Source: Takakia lepidozioides (taxonomy: Eukaryota > Streptophyta > Takakiopsida > Takakiales > Takakiaceae). Taken from it: 60,000 nt of DNA. Location of the stretch: the NCBI GenBank assembly GCA_030704615.1, contig CM060731.1:59006756-59066755 (forward strand), written 5' to 3'. The notes beneath the pieces are model-generated. The model was not told the origin of the DNA. It searched no databases and worked only from the letters and a program-made list of their open reading frames with translations. Of this stretch, positions 1-11,340 are shown in pieces. Each line of letters begins with the position of its first letter. Positions within the stretch are counted from its first letter, which is position 1. A program made the translations under genes and the position numbers.

Positions 1-2139
1 AGCCACCTTATTTTTGTTTGTGGGTCGACCATCGATATGGTCAGCTGGTGCAATTTCTCCTGCTGCATCTCTGGATGCATATGCTTGTCATAGTGTGTTT
101 TGATCTGCTGAAGGAACTCAGGACCAAGTCCAGGATCTACTATTCTAAGCTGCTTTCCGAAGGCTGACATCAATTTGGTTCTTCGCATTTCAAACTCTTT
201 CTTTATTGCAGCTTCCACACCCTTTGATGTCCTTAGTTCTTCTGGTGTAGTTCGGTAATATTCGGATTTTCCCTTCTCAGCTGCCTCTGCCAGTTCTTGC
301 TGCATTTCATTCAAGTAGTGATTAGCTCCGAAGGGACTACAAACATGTATTCGAAAAGTAAACAGATTACAGACTCGGGCTTACCGCATACATGTACTCC
401 AGAAACGCCTCTCGTGTCAAAGAATACCAAGTGCCTGCAGCTCTTCCTGTTTCGCACTTCTTGATGATATTGGGTGGTAGTACTGTCCGAAAATCATCCA
501 GCTTCATCAGACCAATCCTCTGAATTCGGAATAGTGTGTGAACCAAGCTTGTTGTCACATGCGATTTCTCTGTCGATCCGCAAAAACATTGGAAACATTG
601 CATTCCTTAACACTGTTTTTTGAGGATTAACAAGACACTACAGAGGGAATGAAATCTCCTGGATGACTTACTTGTTCACGTCGTGCATAGCTGTAAGAAG
701 CCTAGCGATGTCGTTTCCTGGATCCAAAACCATTGCCTCCACAGTAACATGCTTGTCTTTGTCTTTCGAATGGTGTTTCTGAATGTATCCCATCCATGCC
801 AGCAATCGGTGGTTGCCGTCCCAGACGTAGAACATGTGGTTGCAGAATTGCTGGGTGTTCTTTCCCATCATGAGGCCCAGCTCGAACTCCTCATTGGCAT
901 CTTTCCAGCACTCATCCCAGTTATCACTGATCTCTGGAGACACTAATGTGTTTTTCCCATTTATATCCGTCAGTGACACATAAAAAACTTGTGCACCAAG
1001 TCTATATCCATGCACAAAATCACTCTCCAATTTTGTTATGTCATGGGAAAGAGGTGGACGCACAACAGGCATTGATATCATCCGGCATAGAGGTATGTCC
1101 AGACGCCCTCCAGATACGAGCATGTCCCTTATAACCTCCTGAGAGTTTACCTTCTGGAATGACATGAGTTCTTTCATCTTGTCAAGGTAGTGCACTTCGG
1201 ATTCATCTGCTTCATCTGTATTCTCTGAGCTTTTTGCGGACTCGTCCCCATCTCCAGATCCTTTCCCCTCTGATCCTGTAGGCTTCGACCTCACAGTTTT
1301 CTGCACGATGCCATTCAGTTCTGACTGAGTGATTTGCAAATAGTGAATGGCGGTAACGACCATCACTCTGTATCAAGGAAACTCACCATGAATGGTGTGA
1401 AAGAATTCAGCACAATCTACACATGCAAAGTTGAGACTGCCGTATTCAAAACAAAAGCGAGAGCGATAGCGAACGGCGTTAACGACAATCACAAAAGATA
1501 ACGACCTGCCGGATCGGTGTTGTGTAATGACATACATGTGCAACTGATTGGCGGCAACGACATTCAGTGTAGTTTAGGGAGAATAGTAAGTGCAGACTCT
1601 CTCTTCAAACACATAGGTACATAAATCTCATGAGGAGAATCGAATGGCGTTAACGACGCTCGCAATTCAGTAGTTCCTGCTAAAGAAGGGAAGAGGAAGG
1701 ACTCCTTGAAAGGCAATCAGACAGACTATATGATAAAACTTACTGGCACCTTCTTAGGTTTTGAAATTTGATCCTCTTCTGCAGCTTTCCTCTTCCCTCT
1801 CACATCTGCTGGAGTTTCTGTCTGCGCAAGGGTTTCTTGACCTTCTCCAGGTTCGGCGTTCCGCGTGCTTCCACCTTCTTCAGTGTCCCTGCGAATCATC
1901 TCTGCCTCCACAGGCTGGCGCACTCTTATCGCCGACTGTGTCGCAGCCGCTGCCTCAGTCTCCGTCTGCTCTTGTGAATCAGTCTCCGCGTTCACCTGCT
2001 GCCTTGGCCCTGTGTTCTCCAACAAACGACGCCTTGTCATTTTCTCTCTTGCTCTGCGTCTCTCTCTAAGGGAAGTAAAATAAAGAGACTTTCTTCTCTT
2101 TCGTATTCTAGAAGGAACCCTCTCCAGCTTGACTACCAC
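1..2139 (-). CDS. ParB-motif family gene, copy A (partial, runs off left edge)
   Basis: A multi-exon gene read right to left. Inferred exons are 1744-2139 (basic then charged, low-complexity N-terminus), about 672-1366, 385-569 and 1-336. Donors GTAAGT after exons 1 and 2 and GTAAGC after exon 3 are visible, with AG acceptors at about 570 and 337. Exon 2 contains IPLCRMISMPVVRPPL, a predicted helical stretch GYRLGAQVFYVSL, and VWDGNHRLLAWMGY. The last resembles the DGHHR-type box of ParB/sulfiredoxin-fold domains; this is an inference from the motif alone. Exons 3 and 4 are helix-rich, ending near DPGLGPEFLQQIKTHY and LHQLTISMV. The same exon order, junctions and motifs recur in the gene at 49169-50677, which supports a real gene family. 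Exon 1 is linked only by its perfect donor and position. The function is unknown, and the 3' end lies outside the window. Confidence 0.65.
1340..1665. repeat. Dispersed short intronic repeat, four copies
   Basis: A motif close to AATGGCGTTAACGAC occurs at about 1346, 1469, 1549 and 1643, spaced 80-120 bases apart, inside the first intron of the ParB-motif gene. Copies differ by one to three bases (GGCGGTAACGAC, GGCGGCAACGAC). It contains GTTAAC at its centre in two copies. No coding potential is seen. Confidence 0.5.
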
Positions 2140-2890
2140 TCTCCCTCTAAGCGCGAAAAGTAGGAAAACGCAGTGACTCCCGATTTCTTGCGGGAGTGCC
2201 TGCGTTCTTGCGTGTCTCTAGAAGCATCGGATTGCCTCCCGCGTGACCGTTACACATAGTCATTTCCTTATTAGTGCACATGCCAGCAATTCGTGTACAG
2301 CTGTTCGTATTCAGTTATGGATGTCTGACGTGTGCCGCCCAAAAAAAACGGCGTATTCTTTATTAGAACGGGTTCAATATTTAAAAAGAACAGCGAATCC
2401 CAGAAATTGATGCGCAGTCTTAAACAAATAAATATAAATGAACGAGAGTTTGATGACAAATTTTGGAATATCATACACGGTCATCCTTGTTAGCCAAACC
2501 CCACATTCGTTTCACATTTGGAACTTTCCAGGTGCGCATGATCATTGGTGTATATAGATACATTTACTTAATATGCAATCCCATTCTCAGATCCTGTGGC
2601 ATGCTTCCAGGAAGTCGGCTTTGTTATTGGGTTTATTGATGAGGTTCTGATTAACGGTTTAACAGTTGCCGACACTGCCCCTAGGGATACTCTGACCACT
2701 GGGCCCACAAGAAAAGTAATTAAAATGGACGGCTGCATATCTGGAAAGAATAACATAATATGCACAGTTGTTATCTGAGCTTCCTCCGCCATATTCTCTG
2801 CTCATTCTTCAACTGTGTTCTGGAGACAGCAGTAAACCGATTTACACTAGATCTGCGATAGCAAGGTACAAACATACTCGAGGAAGGAAG
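2140..2890. other. Intergenic, no recognised feature
   Basis: This lies between the 5' end of the minus-strand ParB-motif gene and the plus-strand transposase-family ORF, so it should hold two divergent promoters. I see no convincing TATA or repeat. There is an A-rich stretch near 2341. Short open frames here show no recognisable motif. Confidence 0.4.
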
Positions 2891-3816
2891 ATGGCTTCCT
2901 CTGAAGCGGAGTTCTTCTCAGACGACAAACCAGTGCCGTTCTCCCAGGAAGTCCTTGACAATGGATTTGCAATTGTTCTGGAACATGTCTTGGCTACCCG
3001 TTTTCAGCTGCAGAATGGCTCCATCTTTTTGGAGAAAGAGGTTTACGATCTGAAAGGGAAGTTGGTGAAATATTCTTTCCAAAACCGTGATGAGACGGCT
3101 CATATCAGCCAGTGGAGAGTGCGTCCTGGTCGATACAGAGTACTTGGAGAGCCTCGGCGAAAGTCCCTTGGGTCATATGTGACGCCCGGGACTGCTGCTT
3201 CGGTCGTTGAAGACAAGAGGGAGGTGGTGGTGAAAAAAGAACAGACTTCCTCCACTCCAATCGTTGAGCTTTCGGATTCTTCCGATGATGACATAAGTGA
3301 AATTCCAAATCCAGTCCTTCCTACTGTGGTTGCAGAAGCTGATGAAGAAGAGATTTGTAGTGTCATTCCAAAATTGCGGGCGATGGGAGGAATGGCTGGA
3401 TTCAAAAGTGAGTTGCGGGGAATTGATTGGGAATCTTTGAAGCAGGTGCCTGTGAAGTTCTTGCCGGAGACTTTTGATGGCGATATCCTATTCGAGCTGC
3501 CTCCTCCTCCGCGAGTTGGAGGTGTAACAATCATGATGCATGGAATGGACAAGAAACACGACGGGCACCCGTGGTGCAGAACAAAAACATCCAATATTCA
3601 GAATGATGACAAGCTTGTTTTCAGGAGGACAGTTTGCAATGGACACCTTAGGTGTGATAATTTGAATTGCAGACACTTTCTTCAGTCTGGGGTTCATAAT
3701 CAAAGCGAATGGGAGGGTCTGGCGGAAAATCCATTTCAGCCTGGGACTGCCCCTCCACCGGCAAACACTTTCGTCTGCAAATTCTGCAAACTTGTGCCAT
3801 CCTGTCTAGAACCCCT
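2891..3816 (+). pseudogene. MULE-family transposase N-terminal part, truncated
   Basis: It opens with MASSEAEFF at 2891; the frame is also open upstream to 2768, so the start is a choice. Residues about 15-90 match the N-terminal domain of the transposase at 6433-9261 (a hydrophobic strand, then G-S-[IV]-FLE, then WRV-P). A central region (FKSELRGIDWESL to FDGDILFELPPPP) matches the remnant at 45787-46592. A putative zinc-binding domain follows: HPWCRTKTSNIQ, VCNGHLRCDNLNCRHFL and FVCKFCK, with several Cys and His spaced like a GCM/WRKY or FLYWCH-type finger (family assignment inferred). The D-D-E core and SWIM finger are missing: the frame passes at about 3816 straight into LINE sequence. 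It is a dead N-terminal fragment or a captured domain. Confidence 0.6.
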
Positions 3817-4207
3817 TCTCAGATGGCTAGCTTGCGGCAAGCTCGGATACCAATACAAAACCTCATCAAGTGACATCTCCGCTGCAGCATATGCAAATGA
3901 TCTAGCTATCCTGGCACATAAACCACAACACATAAACCGACAAGTTAACAAACTATTCAGATTCAATCTATGGTCAGGCACGAAACTCAGCCTGCACAAG
4001 TGCGCCATCACAGCCGCAACACATCATAGTCGGCTCACCAAAACTGCCATAGCCTCACATTGCAAACTCTTTGTACACTACCAAAACACACCATTTCCCT
4101 TTCTAGGACCAGACGAGCCATATACTTACCTAGGTATACAAACTCGTTCCCTCCCTCACATGACATATCCAAAAAGAATCTACATCATCCAAACTCGCTA
4201 CCAAAAG
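3817..4207 (+). mobile_element. LINE-type reverse transcriptase fragment
   Basis: The frame of the preceding ORF continues into a segment with the non-LTR retrotransposon RT pattern AAAYANDLAILA, followed by a helix and SGTKLSLHKC, then PYTYLGIQT. The canonical box is A-Y-A-D-D-L; here the first catalytic Asp is Asn, so the copy is inactive. Only about 130 residues of palm and thumb remain. The fusion to the upstream zinc-finger ORF is in frame without a stop but is probably an accident of insertion. Confidence 0.7.
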
Positions 4208-4251
4208 TGTCGCGCACCTCACTTCGGTAAACTCCCCTTCAAGTCATAGTT
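4208..4251. repeat. 44-bp segment shared with the solo LTR at 54910
   Basis: This stretch begins TGTCGCGCACCTCACTTCGG and matches 54910-54953 with one mismatch; similarity stops abruptly at 4251. It is therefore one terminus of that LTR family, left beside the LINE fragment on one side and the coiled-coil ORF on the other. Confidence 0.7.
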
Positions 4252-5590
4252 GATTTGATAGTAATGTGCCAATGACTGCGGAGGACTAAATTCTTTCCAA
4301 GCCAAATTCAACACAATGGGAATTTGGTTGAAGGGCATAATCATAGCCCTACTGTACTCCCTTGCACCTGGAGTTTTAGGTGGGTTAAAAGCAGCATTCC
4401 CCCATACCTCAGGCTGTGGTGGCTGTGGTGTGGCTGTAGTAACAACCGGGTCAGCTACTGGCACAGTGACTTGTTGTGGTGTTGGTGGCACTGGCTCTTG
4501 TACCATTGGCATCTCCTGCACCTCCTGTGAAGAAGACTGAAAGGCTAAAGTTCTCGCTTTTAAATAAGAAGCCATTAGCTGTTCCTCAGGTACACAGACT
4601 CTCTTGTCGATATTTGAAGTGAGGTCCTCCACTTGAGTCTGCAGGCTGTCTACATCCTCCTATAACTCCGCTATCCTACTATAGACATTGTCTATAGTAG
4701 TTGTGGCAATGTTCTGCACTTGTAGTCTGAGCTCATTCATCTCGCTTTGGGTGAGCTTTCGTGGTGCTTTGCCCTCCACTGGTCCTTGTGCTAACCATAC
4801 GTGTATAAGGTGGTTATCCACCAAGTTGCTTGTGGTACCTCTGAGAGTCTGCTCCTCTCTGAGTTTGTACATATCTAACTGCTGTTGTAAAGCCTCCATG
4901 CGTTTTGCATGAGGTTCAACCAAATTCGCATAGGCAGCAAGCAGATTATTGGCTTCCTTCCAAGCCTTGTTAGTGACAGAGATTTCATTTCTATGGGCCA
5001 TGACCGTTTGTTGCAACTCCAAGATGTGCCTCTCTTGGTCAGCTTCAACCTGCCCCCTGCCAGTCCACCCTCACTGTGTGAAGAGCCTTGCTCTTCCATT
5101 GCAGTGGTTTCTGGCTCAAACACTCCCATCTCCTTTCTTTCTCGAGCATCAAGTATGCCAGAATCAAGAATTATTTGAGCAATGATTGGACCAGACACTA
5201 TGATAGGAGACTTTGCGGCAGTACCCTGTAATCTTTTCATCTCCTCTACCAGTGTGTTGTACATAATGTCCGCCCATTCTACCTCTTCTCCTCTCAGGGC
5301 TTTGAGTATTTCCTCTGTGAAGGATCTGCTCAAATACTGTTGGTTCTGTTTCATGGCAAACAGAACGTTCAATACCTCGCCTACCTCCTTTAGCCCTGGG
5401 TACACGGCCTTGGTACAAGCATAACCCTGAGTTTTAAAGAAACTCCCTTCTTGGAATAAGTCCCCTATTTGCAGTCTTGCCCTGTGCTCCTCCACATGCA
5501 CCTGACCTGCTGGCAATTGAAACAATTGCTGTAGGTATAGGGGAGTAATTTCTAATTCAACTCCCTTCACCGTTGTTGCTCATGTCCTAG
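4219..5590 (-). pseudogene. Coiled-coil retroelement protein, broken
   Basis: Three reading-frame blocks on the minus strand add up to one protein of roughly 450 residues. The N-terminal block (to about 5050) has PLYLQQLFQLPAGQV and a helical region ending EEMKRLQG. A single frameshift lies near 5050. The middle block is heptad-rich (KRMEALQQQLDMYKLREEQ) and ends at an in-frame TAG near 4657. The C-terminal block is Pro/Gln/Thr-rich (PTPQQVTVPVADPV). The style is that of accessory or gag-like ORFs of plant LTR elements, but no catalytic motif is seen. The 5' end is cut at 5592-5599, the target duplication of the adjacent MULE. In the reconstructed ancestral order it lies directly downstream of the gypsy 3' region now at 13345-14692. 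Confidence 0.5.
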
Positions 5591-5591
5591 G

Positions 5592-5599
5592 CTCAAAGT
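5592..5599. repeat. 8-bp target-site duplication of MULE I, left copy
   Basis: CTCAAAGT lies immediately outside the terminal GAGGTTTGCTATTTCATGAG. Its exact reverse complement ACTTTGAG occupies the same position outside the other terminus at 14685-14692, as expected if the intervening DNA was inverted after insertion. Confidence 0.75.
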
Positions 5600-5672
5600 G
5601 AGGTTTGCTATTTCATGAGCATGAGCGGCATGAGCGGCATGAGCAGAGTAGTAAGACAATCGGTTTTCATGA
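5600..5672. repeat. MULE I terminal repeat with subterminal ATGAGCGGC repeats
   Basis: The terminal GCTATTTCATGAGC is followed by several copies of GCATGAGCGG and a further CATGAGCAGAAG block. The 14-bp core is identical at all four ends in this window (5607, 14700, 40631 and inverted at 47382). The preceding bases are GAGGTTT or GAGGTTA at transposase-side ends and GGGGGCT at the opposite ends. Confidence 0.8.
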
Positions 5673-5834
5673 GCAGAAGTACAAATTTCGAAAATAAAAA
5701 ACAATAAAAAAACAATAATTTAATGCAAGGTGTCAGGAAAAACAAATATATTATTCGGCCCCTTGAAGGGAAAATTGCAGTTTTGACAGTTGTGCTCATG
5801 ATATTTCGTCTTCCGCTCATGCCAATTCCCAGCG

Positions 5835-6290
5835 ACATGTGCAAATATGGCGCCGAATTTCGCGGTAATAGGGTCCGTAACCTGAAAAAACGGCGACGTA
5901 TTTCGCGGTAATAGGTCTCTCTGGCGAAAAATGGTGCCGAATTCCGCGGCTATAGGTCCCCTCATGACAGGTAATTCGGCGCCATTTTTCCAGTGCATGT
6001 TGGGACTTAGCCAGTTTTCGGCGCAAAATAGGGAAATTCGGCGCCATTTTTCCAGACACTGTACCAGTGCATGTTGGGACTTAGCCAGTTTTCGGCCCAA
6101 AAAAGAGAAATTCGGCGCCATTTTTCCAGACACAGTACCAGTGCATGTTGGGACTTAGCCAGTTTTCGGCCCAAAAAAGAGAAATTCGGCACCATTTTCC
6201 TAGACACAGGTACCAGTGCATGTTGGGACTTAGCCAGTTTTCGGCCCCAAAAAGAGAAATTCGGCGCCATTTTTCCAGAAATGGCCCCAC
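5835..6290. repeat. Tandem array A (about 74-bp unit) next to the MULE terminus
   Basis: Four to five units start at about 5970, 6035, 6109, 6183 and 6258. Each has a TTCGGCGCCATTTTTCCAG dyad, then CCAGTGCATGTTGGGACTTA, then GCCAGTTTTCGGCCC. A related segment at 5845-5960 has half-sites joined to CGCGGTAATAGG. The inverted counterpart lies at about 46745-47150. Because the unit carries few stops, open frames appear on both strands; I do not regard them as genes. Confidence 0.8.
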
Positions 6291-6432
6291 AACTGCTTCT
6301 GTTGGATCTCAGTTTGAATGGAATATTGCCTTATTCCAGGAGTTTTGGTGTGCATTTCATTACACTGCAAAAAAAAGTCTGATACAGCAAAATGCAATTG
6401 AAAATACCATATGGAGGATTCCCTTTGCCCCA

Positions 6433-9261
6433 TCAATGATTTATGGAATCCCTAAGGAGGAGTTTGTGCAGCTCGTTCACGCTCAACGCCGGTGCATGAA
6501 TAAAGTCATCAATAGTCACGTTTCTCCTCAACCTCTTCAGGTAAATGTAATACAGATGCTTGCACGGATAATACTTCGAACCCTTCTTTGCTTCCATCAA
6601 CGAGAAGTCCGTACAATTGCAAGTCGGCTCCACTCCAATCGTAATTGTGTATACATCGTCGCGTACAGCCGAGCCGGCCGTTGCCATCCGATACACACGC
6701 CCAAGGCCGGGTGGGGGTACGTCCACGGAGCTCTGAATAGTGCAAGCCATCCCAAGAGCATTGGCAATCCGAGTCTCATTCAACTTGTTGGGAGGGTGTC
6801 GTCTCTTCACTCTTCCGAATCGCATTGTGGGATGTGCAGAATTGTCCAATCCGTCTCTACTGGACCGAGCAGTCTGCAATGGCTGGGTCTGAGGAACCGG
6901 AAATGTGTGGGTCGGGATGTCTGTGCGTTGCACCATTCGAAATCCTGCTGCAGATAGAGCATCCGCCTCATTCTGAGAGAGGCTGCGACCCGGTGCAACA
7001 GGCCAGACGCCCGGAGGCTCCGGCATTCCCTGAATCCCGTACTTGGGCTTGCCAAATACACAGGTCATTATATCGTGCCTACAGAACCAAAATGTCTGCG
7101 TTGTGGCGTGAGCAAATGTGGGAGTCAAATTCTGCCGCTGAAACAAGGTGCAGGTACAGCACCGTGTGGGTTCCTCCGAATCATCTCACCACAGCGTGCT
7201 CTCGTATCCACCCGGATGGCGCAGCACTTCCCTCGAAATGCCGGCAATGTCCTCGCAATTCTCCACTGTGACTCCGACACTTTTGTCTCCACAATGGGAA
7301 TGTTGTACTGCTTTACTACAGATGGCTCGTTATGTTGCCGGGGCACGCGCCCTGTGCTCAAAGGAGATGGCGATCTTGAACGTGCAGGACTTGCGGTGCT
7401 CGACGAGACCTCCTCGGGCAACATCACCGGACCACGAGGGAGCGTGCGAATATTCTTGTCAGCTCGCCATGAATCCTCTTCTCCGCCAGGTGCCTCATCA
7501 AGTCTTCGTCTCACTGGACGGGTATGAACATCTCCTTCCAGATGTTGGCCTCTTCGCAGCAATGGCGTGTCCCGAAGGCCCTCTCGCAAGGCCGCCGCCC
7601 ACTTCCGAGGATTCTTCGATCTACAGGCAGTCCGCATCAACATTTCCTGCCTGTCCGGCCCCAAGCCCCACTATTTTCCTTTCAAGAACTCGTTGTACCT
7701 GCATTGCTGCATAATTGACCTCACAATGTCCTCCGTTGTGGTAGTGAGGATGTCCACCAGATGCGCTGCAGAGGAGGCACGCCAGGAAGAGTGCACTGAT
7801 TCGGCCATGTTTGTCGTGGGCATGTCGGTGTCGGAGTCGAGACACATTTCCTGCACAAACACATGTTCAGGTTACAAGCAAGTTACAAATATGGCCAAGA
7901 ATAATATTCAACGGGACGCGAATTCGTGCAACTCACCTCCCGCATATAGTCGTCGAACTGGAGGAAACGATAATGCCACCATGCTAGCCAACTGACCATT
8001 GCTCCCTCGTCTGATTTCCTTACAGCACCTGACGATGTCCACCAAGCCCGTATGCATGCAAACTGTGTCTCTGCATCATCCAAGGTGGGAGCGCGCTTCC
8101 ACGCAAGGCACATGGAACGGTGCTCCTCTTTGAAATCTGGCGCCACGAGCCTGGTTGTGTACTGCGAAAGGCTCTGCAGAAAATGGAACCCACAGATCTC
8201 TCCTTGCCTTCCATGGGAACATTGGGGTCTTGCCCGTACACCCTTCGGATGGCAGCCCAATTTGCTTGTGCGTTGTCCGCCATGAAACCACGGAAATTGG
8301 GAGGGGGCAATCCCGCCTTGGCCATCTGTTCGTTTCTTCCCTGCCAAAGAAGCATCTCCGATTGTGTGTCCTCTCCTTTCATCTCACAAATAACAATTGT
8401 CATTAGCATCCTGCAGTGGGTGTCGTAGACATGTGCACCCATTGTCACCCACTGGTGATTTGTAATTCGCTTGATATGGTCGAACATGACCCAACTGTTT
8501 GACAAGTTCCCACTCGTCATTCTGTCGACCAGTTCGACGCCGCTGCCAGGTCCACACGTGGACATTTTGAATACGAAACAACGATCTGCCTCAGTCCCTT
8601 GTCCTGGAAACCTACTTCCATGAATGTAGTCATATCCACATCGTCGCTTCACCTCCAGAATGGAGTGCATATCCGAGCCACGCCCAATTTTCTGTTTGCA
8701 TGAGACAATGTGGTTTCGGACATTCGGTGAACATACGTGGGACACCGACTCCAGCAATGCCTCCATTTCCTTCTCGTCGAGAGGAACTCTATCGGAGCCG
8801 TCTTCCGACATAATTCTGGCCAATGCCATCTTATGGGTGGCTTGGAGCTGTATCTGTTTGGGTTTGGCACCCGGTCTCAACTTAACCTCCTCCTGAACGA
8901 GCTGCTTCTGCTTTGAGGTAGCCACTCTCTGATTCGCGGATTGTTTCGTAGAAGGCGCCAGGATAGAAGGTGCATTTGGCGGGCAAATGAAGTCCCCAAC
9001 AGCCCTGTATATGACGCTGTCCGATGGTGGAACTCGCCATTCCCTGCCATCGCCGAAATCATCGTGGAGCACAACAATACTCTCGACAACAAGGCCGTTT
9101 GAGTCCTTCCTTTCCTCCTCCAAAAAAACCGACCCCGGTTTCAGGTGGTATCGAACGCACAGATATTTCTCCATCACCCGGCAGATGTCCCCTCTGCACG
9201 GAAATGAAGCTCTATGCTCGTGAGGAGGGCAGTACACTGTAGCGCTCGGGTTCTCCGCCAT
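6433..9261 (-). pseudogene. MULE I transposase (SWIM-finger type), with three lesions
   Basis: It starts at the ATG at 9261 (MAENPSATVY). The N-terminal domain (residues 25-90) matches the ORF at 2891. A transposase core follows, with Asp at about 280 (HVYDTHCRMLM) and Asp at about 329 (FRGFMADNAQANWAAI); the likely third acidic residue is in DDAETQF after the first lesion. These D-D-E assignments are inferred from MULE spacing. A one-base loss near 8193 shifts the frame (VPMEGKERS to GFHFLQSL). An intron with donor GTGAGT (7936-7931) and acceptor TGTGCAG (about 7855) follows. TAG at 7671-7673 interrupts the next exon, and a further frame change lies near 7140. The C-terminus has a CCAIR-RC motif and an intact SWIM finger, CNC-x16-CKH, at about 6555-6621. 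Compared with the copy at 45787 it lacks the central zinc-finger segment after residue about 115. It is non-functional as read. Confidence 0.8.
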
Positions 9262-9545
9262 GGGAGATGTGCACACAAGACTGCCAGGATGGCGTGCGGG
9301 GAAGCTCCCTGGTAGAAGGGGGATGCAGCGATGGGAAGGAATGCGGTGCCGATTTGTCCAAGCGACAAAGCCTGATCCAAATCCAGGGAGCCAACTATCT
9401 CAAAAATCCAGAGTCAGAGTGTTAATGAACCTTGTCTCCGGAATGCGGCCCCTGGTCTTTGCGCAATAACTGCCAACGGTATGCAGTCAGAAAGTGGGGG
9501 CCGTCCGGATGATGACGGCTGAAGGGGAGGAGCCGGCACCGTGCC
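9262..9545. other. Transposase 5' leader region
   Basis: The sequence upstream of the transposase start matches 45560-45786 of the second element over nearly its whole length, including TTGGCTCCCTGGATTTGGAT in the other orientation. It probably holds the promoter and leader. No TATA box stands out. Confidence 0.5.
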
Positions 9546-10175
9546 GTCACATTACTACCCCCAAATGGAAATTCGGCACCCAATATCCAACAGGGGAAGC
9601 CCGGATGAAGTTGCCTCGGGCGCAGAGGCCGGCGCGTGTGCGACAGAGAAGATCCCCTGGATGGAGATTCGGCGCCGAATTTCCATCCGGGCCCCCCCAA
9701 AGGAAGTCGTGTCGGGGGTCAGGCCGAAAACTGGCCGGCATAAAAACATCCCCAGATGGAAAAACGGCACCGAATTTCCATCCGGGGCGGTTTGGATGCA
9801 CTTGGGGAGGGGGGAGAGGCCGGCACTTGGCCGTCACATTTCAACCCCCGGACGGAAATTCGACACCGAATATCGAACAGGGGACGCCCGGATGAAGTCG
9901 CCTCGGGCGTAGAGGTCGGCACGTATTCGACAGAGAGCATCCCCTGGATGGAGATTCGGCGCCGAATTTCCATCCGGGCCCTCCCAAAGGAAGTCGTGTC
10001 GGGGGGTCAGACCGAAAACTGGCCGACATAAAAACCTCCCCAGATGGGAAAACGGCGCCGAATTTCAATCCGGGGCCGTTCCAATGCAGTCGGGGAGGGG
10101 GGAGAGGTCGGCACCTGGCCGTCATATTTCAACCCCCGGACGGAAATTCGGCACCGAGGAGAGGCCGGCACCTCT
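9545..10175. repeat. Tandem array B (288-bp unit, about two copies)
   Basis: The unit runs through three dyads: a GAATTTCC half-site beside GATGAAG, one beside a CCCCCAAAGGAAGTCGTGTCG segment, and one beside a GGCATAAAAACATCCCC segment. The counterpart at 44395-45560 has about four units. The unit is close to 288 bases, a multiple of three, and so keeps one frame open through every repeat on both strands; the apparent repetitive proteins are artefacts of this. Confidence 0.75.
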
Positions 10176-10179
10176 CCGA

Positions 10180-11340
10180 CAGAGACCATCCCCCGGATGG
10201 AAATTCGGCGCCGAATTTCCATCCAGCAGGTAAGTGCAATCCCTGATGGATGGAAATCCGGCGCCGAATTTCCATCCAGCAGGTAAGTGGAATCCCGGAT
10301 GGATGGAAATCCGGCGCCGAATTTCCATCCAGCAGGTAAGTGGAATCCCGGATGGATGGAAATCCGGCGCCGCATTTCCATCCTGCAGGTAATTCAAATC
10401 CCGATGGATGCAAATCCAGCGCCGAATTTCCATCCTGCAGGTAATTCGAATCCCGGATGGATGGAAATCCGGCGCCGAATTTCCATCCTGCAGGTAATTC
10501 GAATCCCGGATGGATGGAAATCCGGCGCCGAATTTCCATCCTGCAGGTAATTCGAAACCCCGATGGACGGAAATCCGGCGCCGAATTTCCATCCAGCAGG
10601 TAAGTCGGATCGCTGGCGTATGGATATTCGGCGCCGAATTTCCATTCACCAGGTATTTCATCGCTCAGAATTACCTTCCTGCAGGTAATTCTGATCGATG
10701 AAGGTAGGAAGGTAATTCCTCGCTCAAAATTACCTGCACGAAGGTAATCCATCGATCAGAATTACCTGCAGGAAGGTAATTCATCGATCATAATTACCTG
10801 CTGAATGGAAATTCGGCGCCGAATATCCATACGCCAGCGATCCGACTTACCTGCTGGATGGAAATTCGGCGCCGGATTTCCATCCATCGGGGTTTCGAAT
10901 TACCTGCAGGATGGAAATTCGGCGCCGGATTTCCATCCATCGGGGTTTCGAATTACCTGCAGGATGGAAATTCGGCGCCGGATTTCCATCCATCGGGGAT
11001 TCGAATTACCTGCAGGATGGAAATTCGGCGCCGGATTTCTATCCATCCGGGATTCCACTTACCTGCAGTATGGAAATTCGGCGCCGAATTTCCATCCATC
11101 CGGGATTCGAATTACCTGCAGGATGGAAATTCGGCGCCGGATTTCCATCCATCCGGGATTCCACTTACCTGCTGGATGGAAATTCGGCGCCGAATTTCCA
11201 TCCATCCGGGATTCGAATTACCTGCAGGATGGAAATTCGGCGCCGGATTTCCATCCATCCGGGGTTCCACTTACCTGCTGGATGGAAACTCGGCGCCGGA
11301 TTTCCATCCATCCGCTTCCGAATTACCTGCGTGAGGGAAA
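10180..11340. repeat. Array C: 53-bp dyad units arranged as a 1.1-kb inverted repeat
   Basis: Units on the left arm (10180-10660) have ATTTCCATCC, then an AGCAGGTAAGT or TGCAGGTAATTC spacer, then GGATGGATGGAAATCC. The right arm (10800-11340) has the same units reversed, every 53 bases. The centre is about 10720 and contains GGTAATTC/GAATTACC segments pairing across it. Arms of about 500 bases match closely, including the unique variant beside the GCTGGCGTATGG segment. Such a structure could extrude as a large hairpin. Confidence 0.85.

Noticed and set aside
5600-5672. Interpreting GCTATTTCATGAGC ends as LTR termini after a polypurine tract (GAGGGGGG)
   Set aside because: The ends at 40624 and 47388 are inverted with respect to each other and flanked by an 8-bp duplication, and a transposase lies between; this fits a TIR element, not LTRs.
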